Assembly (NCBI GenBank): GCA_026387555.1
Contig: JAPLLM010000114.1
Location: 15,921 to 24,751, forward strand
Direction: 5' to 3'
From: Candidatus Omnitrophota bacterium
Lineage (GTDB): Bacteria > Omnitrophota > Gorgyraeia > Gygaellales > Profunditerraquicolaceae
DNA: 8,831 nt
Part shown: positions 5,769 through 8,831 of the stretch, piece after piece
Position numbering within the stretch: the stretch's first letter is position 1
Layout: each line of letters starts with the position of its first letter
The notes under the pieces: model-generated
Databases searched by the model: none
What the model was told of the DNA's origin: nothing
Seen by the model: the letters and a program-made list of their open reading frames with translations, nothing else
Made by a program: the position numbers and the translations under genes

Positions 5769-7016
5769 ATGAGTCAAGAATTATTAGCGATCATTGAACA
5801 GATTGAAAGAGAAAAAGGAATAAAAAAGGAAGTATTGATCGAAGCGGTGGAGAGCGCCTTGGTAAGCGCTGCTAAAAAAGTCATCGACTTAAAGCCGGAG
5901 GAAGAATTAAGGGTCGAGCTTGACCGCAGTAACGGCAAGATCAAGGCTTTTCGCAATAACGAAGAGGTCACGAATATCGATTTCGGCCGCATCGCCGCGT
6001 CAACCGCGCGCCAGGTCATCATACAAAAGATGCGCGAGGCGGAAAAAGACGTGGTTTTCTCAGAATTCCAGGGCCGCGTCGGCGAGATCGTAAGCGGCAC
6101 GGTCTACCGTTTTGAAAAAGGGAATATCGTGATCGACTTATTAGGCAAGGCCGAGGGGATGCTTCTTAAGCGGGAGCAGTCGCCTAAAGAAGAATTCAAG
6201 CAGGGCCAGCGCGTGCGGGCTTTTGTGTTAGACGTGCGCAAAGACACCAAAGGGGCGCAAATCGTGTTGTCGCGGGCACACCCTAATTTCGTAAAAAAAT
6301 TATTTGAACTGGAAGTCCCGGAGATATATGAAGGGATCGTAGAGGTAAAAGCCATCTCTCGCCAGCCGGGGGAACGCACCAAGATATCGGTCTCTTCCAA
6401 AAACGAGAAAGTCGATTCTGTCGGGGCTTGCGTCGGTATGCGCGGAAACCGCGTGCGCAATATCGTGACCGAATTGCAGGGAGAAAAAATCGATATCGTG
6501 CGCTACAATGAAGATACCAGGGAATATATTAAAGCCGCCTTATCTCCGGCCAAGGTTTCGGAGATCAAGATGGATAAGGAGCACAATAAGGCGATGGTGG
6601 TCGTCGATGATGATCAATTGTCGCTGGCTATCGGAAAACACGGTCAGAATGTGCGCCTCGCTTCAAGACTTATCGGTTGGGAGTTGGATATTCGTACCAA
6701 GGCCCAGTTAGCTGAAGAAGCCCTGAAGTCTGAAAAGGCTTCTCTGCAAAAGTCTGAAGAGGTAAAAGAGGCCGCGCAGGAAGAAACAGGCGGAAAGCCG
6801 GAAAAGAAAGAAAAGAAAAAAAAGAAAAAAGAAGAAACCGGGCTCGAAGCACTGGAAGGCGTAGGAGAAAAGACGATCGGAAGCCTCAAAGAAGGCGGAT
6901 TCAAGTCTATTGATGATATTTTGAAAGCCAAAATAGAAGAATTGACTCAAATCAAAGGTATCGGCGAGAAGAAGGCCGAAAAGATCATTGCCGCGGCTAA
7001 AAAGGCCAAGGCTTAA
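5769..7016 (+). CDS. nusA: Transcription termination/antitermination factor NusA
   Basis: Binds RNA polymerase and nascent RNA and modulates pausing, termination and antitermination. The 415 residues show an N-terminal polymerase-binding domain (1 to about 100, ending around FGRIAASTARQVI), an S1 domain (about 105-172, GEIVSGTVYRFEKG), KH1 (about 200-275, GMRGNR at 223-228) and KH2 (about 276-315, IGKHGQNVR with GKHG at 289-292). A highly charged lysine/glutamate linker (about 316-356) follows. The C-terminus (357-415) has two helix-hairpin-helix motifs, LEGVGEKTIGSL and IKGIGEKKAEKII, that is, one (HhH)2 unit in the place of the two acidic repeats of E. coli NusA. The linker is encoded by an A-rich tract that contains an in-frame A AAA AAG heptamer. 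The gene lies 18 bp after rimP and 22 bp before infB. Confidence 0.97.
   Translation: MSQELLAIIEQIEREKGIKKEVLIEAVESALVSAAKKVIDLKPEEELRVELDRSNGKIKAFRNNEEVTNIDFGRIAASTARQVIIQKMREAEKDVVFSEFQGRVGEIVSGTVYRFEKGNIVIDLLGKAEGMLLKREQSPKEEFKQGQRVRAFVLDVRKDTKGAQIVLSRAHPNFVKKLFELEVPEIYEGIVEVKAISRQPGERTKISVSSKNEKVDSVGACVGMRGNRVRNIVTELQGEKIDIVRYNEDTREYIKAALSPAKVSEIKMDKEHNKAMVVVDDDQLSLAIGKHGQNVRLASRLIGWELDIRTKAQLAEEALKSEKASLQKSEEVKEAAQEETGGKPEKKEKKKKKKEETGLEALEGVGEKTIGSLKEGGFKSIDDILKAKIEELTQIKGIGEKKAEKIIAAAKKAKA
6816..6830 (+). other. A-rich tract with slippery heptamer in the NusA linker
   Basis: Eight A, one G and six A run through the lysine codons of the NusA linker. Read in the NusA frame, the tract contains A AAA AAG (6818-6824), the heptamer used for -1 frameshifting in dnaX. 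I see the sequence; whether it slips is unknown, and the lysine-rich linker is sufficient to explain it. Confidence 0.45.
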
Positions 7017-7023
7017 AATTTAG

Positions 7024-7028
7024 AAAGG
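7024..7028 (+). promoter_or_regulatory. Ribosome-binding site of infB
   Basis: AAAGG lies ten bases before ATG 7039. An in-frame TAG at 7021-7023 and two ATA codons precede the ATG, so 7039 is the first possible ATG start. Confidence 0.65.
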
Positions 7029-7038
7029 CGCAATAATA

Positions 7039-8831
7039 ATGGTTAAGGCAAAAAAAGAAAAAGTTACGGTGAAAAAAGCGGTGGTTAAGACCAAGAAGCC
7101 CGCGCCTAAAGTAAAGGCTAAGGTTGAGATCAAGGCTAAACCTAAAGTTAAAGTCGAGGCGAAGGCCAAAATAAAGGTTGAAGTCAAGGCTAAGCCTAAG
7201 GTGGAGGTTAAAGTAGTCCCTCCTATAAAGGTGGTAGAGCCGGTTAAGCCTAAGATCGAAGTCAAGGCCAAGCCTGAGATTAAAATCGAGCCCAAGCTTG
7301 CTCCTAAAGTCGAACCAAAGATTGTTCCCCCTAAAGCCGAGCCTAAGCCAGCGCCTAAAGTAGAGCCTAAAGTAGAGCCAAAGCCGGAAGTAAAAATCGA
7401 ACCTGCGCTCCACTTAAAAGAATTAGAGCTCGAGCTTCCGATTACCCTCAAGGATCTGGCGATAAAACTTCAGGAAAAACCGTCGGTCATTATTAAATAT
7501 CTTATGGATATGAAAATAATGGCCGGCATAAATCAAACTCTCGAGGAAGAAATTGTTTCTAAGGTCTGCGCGAAGTTTGGCTGTAGGGTCAAGTTGGCGC
7601 TGGGAAAAGAAGAACAGCTTCTTGGTGTTCATCTCGAAGAGGATGATGTTAAAAATTTATTGCCGCGCGGGCCTATTGTCACATTCATGGGTCATGTCGA
7701 CCACGGAAAGACCTCGCTTTTGGATGCCATAAGAAAGACTAAAGTCGCCGAGTCCGAACACGGAGGGATTACGCAACATATCGGTGCTTATCATGTAAAT
7801 CTTTCTCATGGAGCTATCACATTTTTGGATACTCCCGGCCATGAGGCCTTTACCGCTATGCGCTCACGCGGAGCGCGTATTACCGATATTGTTGTCCTTG
7901 TTGTCGCTGCCGACGACGGGGTCATGCCCCAGACCCAGGAAGCGATAGACCACGCCCGCGCTGCGGGAGCCCCGATAATCGTGGCTTTGAATAAAGCGGA
8001 TAAGGCAACAGCCAATATCGACCGCGTGAAAAAACAATTGCAAGGTTTAGACCTGGTCCCGGAAGACTGGGGAGGTAAGACCGTAACTGTCCCGGTATCA
8101 GCCAAGACCGGAGAAGGGATCGATAATTTACTAGAGATGATTATTTTGGAAGCGCAGATGCTGGAGTTAAAAGCCAATCCAAATAGAGCGGCAAGAGGTG
8201 TGGTGGTCGAGGCCAAGATGTCTAAGGGCAGGGGCCCGGTAGCTACACTCTTGGTTCAGAACGGGACGCTCGGCCTTAATGAGAATATTATCGTGGGCAA
8301 TCTTTACGGCAAGATCCGTGCTATGTTCAATGACCGCGGCCAGTCCGTAACCACGGTAGGCCCGGCTATGCCGACGGAGGTATTGGGTATTACCGGAGTT
8401 CCCGAGGCAGGAGAACAATTCTTTGTTATCGCCGACGAAAAAACGGCTAAGGAATTAGCCGCCAGCCGCCTGGAAAAAGAAAGGCAACAGCAGATAAAGT
8501 CCGTGAAAAAGATCAGCCTCGAAGACCTGCACGCTCAAATACTGGCAGGAAAGATCAAGGAATTGAAGATCATCATCAAGGCGGATGTCCAGGGCTCGCT
8601 TGAGGCGATCAAAGATACTTTGCAAAAACTAAATGTCTCTGAAATAAAGGTTGAGGTGATCCACGCCGGGACAGGGACGGTAAACAGCTCGGATGCGGTT
8701 CTCGCGGTCGCATCCAACGCTTTGATCGTCGGGTTTAACGTTAATGCCGATGACCGTGCCAAAGAGATAATCAATAAGGAAGGAATAGACTTCCGGGCTT
8801 ACAATATCATTTATGAGTTGGCTAATGATAT
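7039..8831 (+). CDS. infB: Translation initiation factor IF-2, 5' part
   Basis: GTPase that brings fMet-tRNA to the 30S subunit and promotes subunit joining. The frame is open to the window edge, giving 597 residues; the final domain that binds fMet-tRNA is not included. Residues 1 to about 130 are a low-complexity Lys/Pro/Val/Ala/Glu region. Residues 135 to about 190 form an IF2_N domain (ITLKDLAIKLQEKPSVIIKY). The GTPase domain starts near 214 and has G1 GHVDHGKTS (218-226, Lys224), the switch I segment GGITQHIGAY, G3 DTPGHE (Asp264, His268), G4 NKAD (318-321) and G5 SAKTGEG (from 354). Domain II follows, and domain III starts near 510 (LKIIIKADVQGSLEAIKDTL). The domain III loop reads HAGTGTVNSSDAVLA, where GVGxINESD-like sequences are common. 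It directly follows nusA with no ylxR or ylxQ between them. Identification is secure. Confidence 0.97.
   Translation, partial: MVKAKKEKVTVKKAVVKTKKPAPKVKAKVEIKAKPKVKVEAKAKIKVEVKAKPKVEVKVVPPIKVVEPVKPKIEVKAKPEIKIEPKLAPKVEPKIVPPKAEPKPAPKVEPKVEPKPEVKIEPALHLKELELELPITLKDLAIKLQEKPSVIIKYLMDMKIMAGINQTLEEEIVSKVCAKFGCRVKLALGKEEQLLGVHLEEDDVKNLLPRGPIVTFMGHVDHGKTSLLDAIRKTKVAESEHGGITQHIGAYHVNLSHGAITFLDTPGHEAFTAMRSRGARITDIVVLVVAADDGVMPQTQEAIDHARAAGAPIIVALNKADKATANIDRVKKQLQGLDLVPEDWGGKTVTVPVSAKTGEGIDNLLEMIILEAQMLELKANPNRAARGVVVEAKMSKGRGPVATLLVQNGTLGLNENIIVGNLYGKIRAMFNDRGQSVTTVGPAMPTEVLGITGVPEAGEQFFVIADEKTAKELAASRLEKERQQQIKSVKKISLEDLHAQILAGKIKELKIIIKADVQGSLEAIKDTLQKLNVSEIKVEVIHAGTGTVNSSDAVLAVASNALIVGFNVNADDRAKEIINKEGIDFRAYNIIYELAND
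7123..7338 (+). repeat. Imperfect 54-nt (18-residue) repeat in the IF-2 N-terminus
   Basis: Four adjacent 54-base blocks begin at 7123, 7177, 7231 and 7285. They encode VEIKAKPKVKVEAKAKIK, VEVKAKPKVEVKVVPPIK, VVEPVKPKIEVKAKPEIK and IEPKLAPKVEPKIVPPKA. Pro-Lys falls at positions 7-8 of every unit, and Ile-Lys closes the first three. A perfect 12-base tandem duplication encoding PKVE follows at 7354-7377. The composition is so restricted that some of the match is expected by chance. Confidence 0.6.

Noticed and set aside
7017..7038. Terminator or promoter between nusA and infB
   Set aside because: The 22-base gap has no inverted repeat with a T-run and no room for a promoter; it holds only the infB ribosome-binding site.
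6997..7413. Reverse-strand frame with repetitive Leu/Asp/Phe pattern opposite infB
   Set aside because: The apparent repeats (RLGLDF-like) mirror the Lys/Pro/Val codon repeats of the IF-2 N-terminus on the other strand. A second reverse frame at 7020-7451 (Gly/Ser/Thr/Leu repeats) has the same origin.

Overview
The window is one gene-dense, single-direction block of eight plus-strand genes with almost no non-coding DNA. Every gene is recognisable, and both ends are cut. The order is dxr (3' part), rseP, ispG, a CpaF/TadA-type secretion ATPase, proS, rimP, nusA and infB (5' part). The largest intergenic gaps are 22 bp (nusA-infB) and 18 bp (rimP-nusA). Three junctions overlap (4, 8 and 8 bp) and one gap is a single base, so this is almost certainly one transcription unit. 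I see no promoter, terminator, RNA gene, CRISPR array, insertion sequence or phage gene.

The organism is a bacterium with the MEP isoprenoid pathway (dxr and ispG here). The backbone dxr-rseP-proS-rimP-nusA-infB is the widespread bacterial arrangement, without the polC and ylxR/ylxQ genes found within it in Firmicutes. The absence of polC, the bacterial-type ProRS, the (HhH)2 domain on NusA and the balanced base composition suggest a Gram-negative-type, perhaps deep-branching uncultured lineage. The Omnitrophota/PVC neighbourhood is my best guess, but this is an inference from style and not proven by the sequence.

Region by region: 1-683 is the C-terminal half to two-thirds of DXP reductoisomerase. 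685-1728 is a single-PDZ site-2 protease. 1725-2789 is IspG, the later Fe-S enzyme of the MEP pathway, carrying a 7-nt tandem repeat inside its coding sequence. 2782-4044 is the pilus/secretion ATPase, the one gene unrelated to the rest. 4049-5299 is a short prolyl-tRNA synthetase in which a small four-cysteine segment stands where the editing domain normally is. 5292-5750 is the 30S maturation factor RimP. 5769-7016 is NusA. 7039 to the end is IF-2, with a long lysine/proline-rich N-terminal region that shows an 18-residue periodicity.

Together the block joins isoprenoid precursor synthesis, envelope proteolysis, tRNA charging, ribosome maturation, transcription elongation and translation initiation. 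This is mostly a conserved housekeeping operon, and I do not see a new multi-gene system. The points that deserve a second look are the orphan CpaF gene, the repeat inserted in ispG, the reduced ProRS and the internally repeated IF-2 N-terminus.
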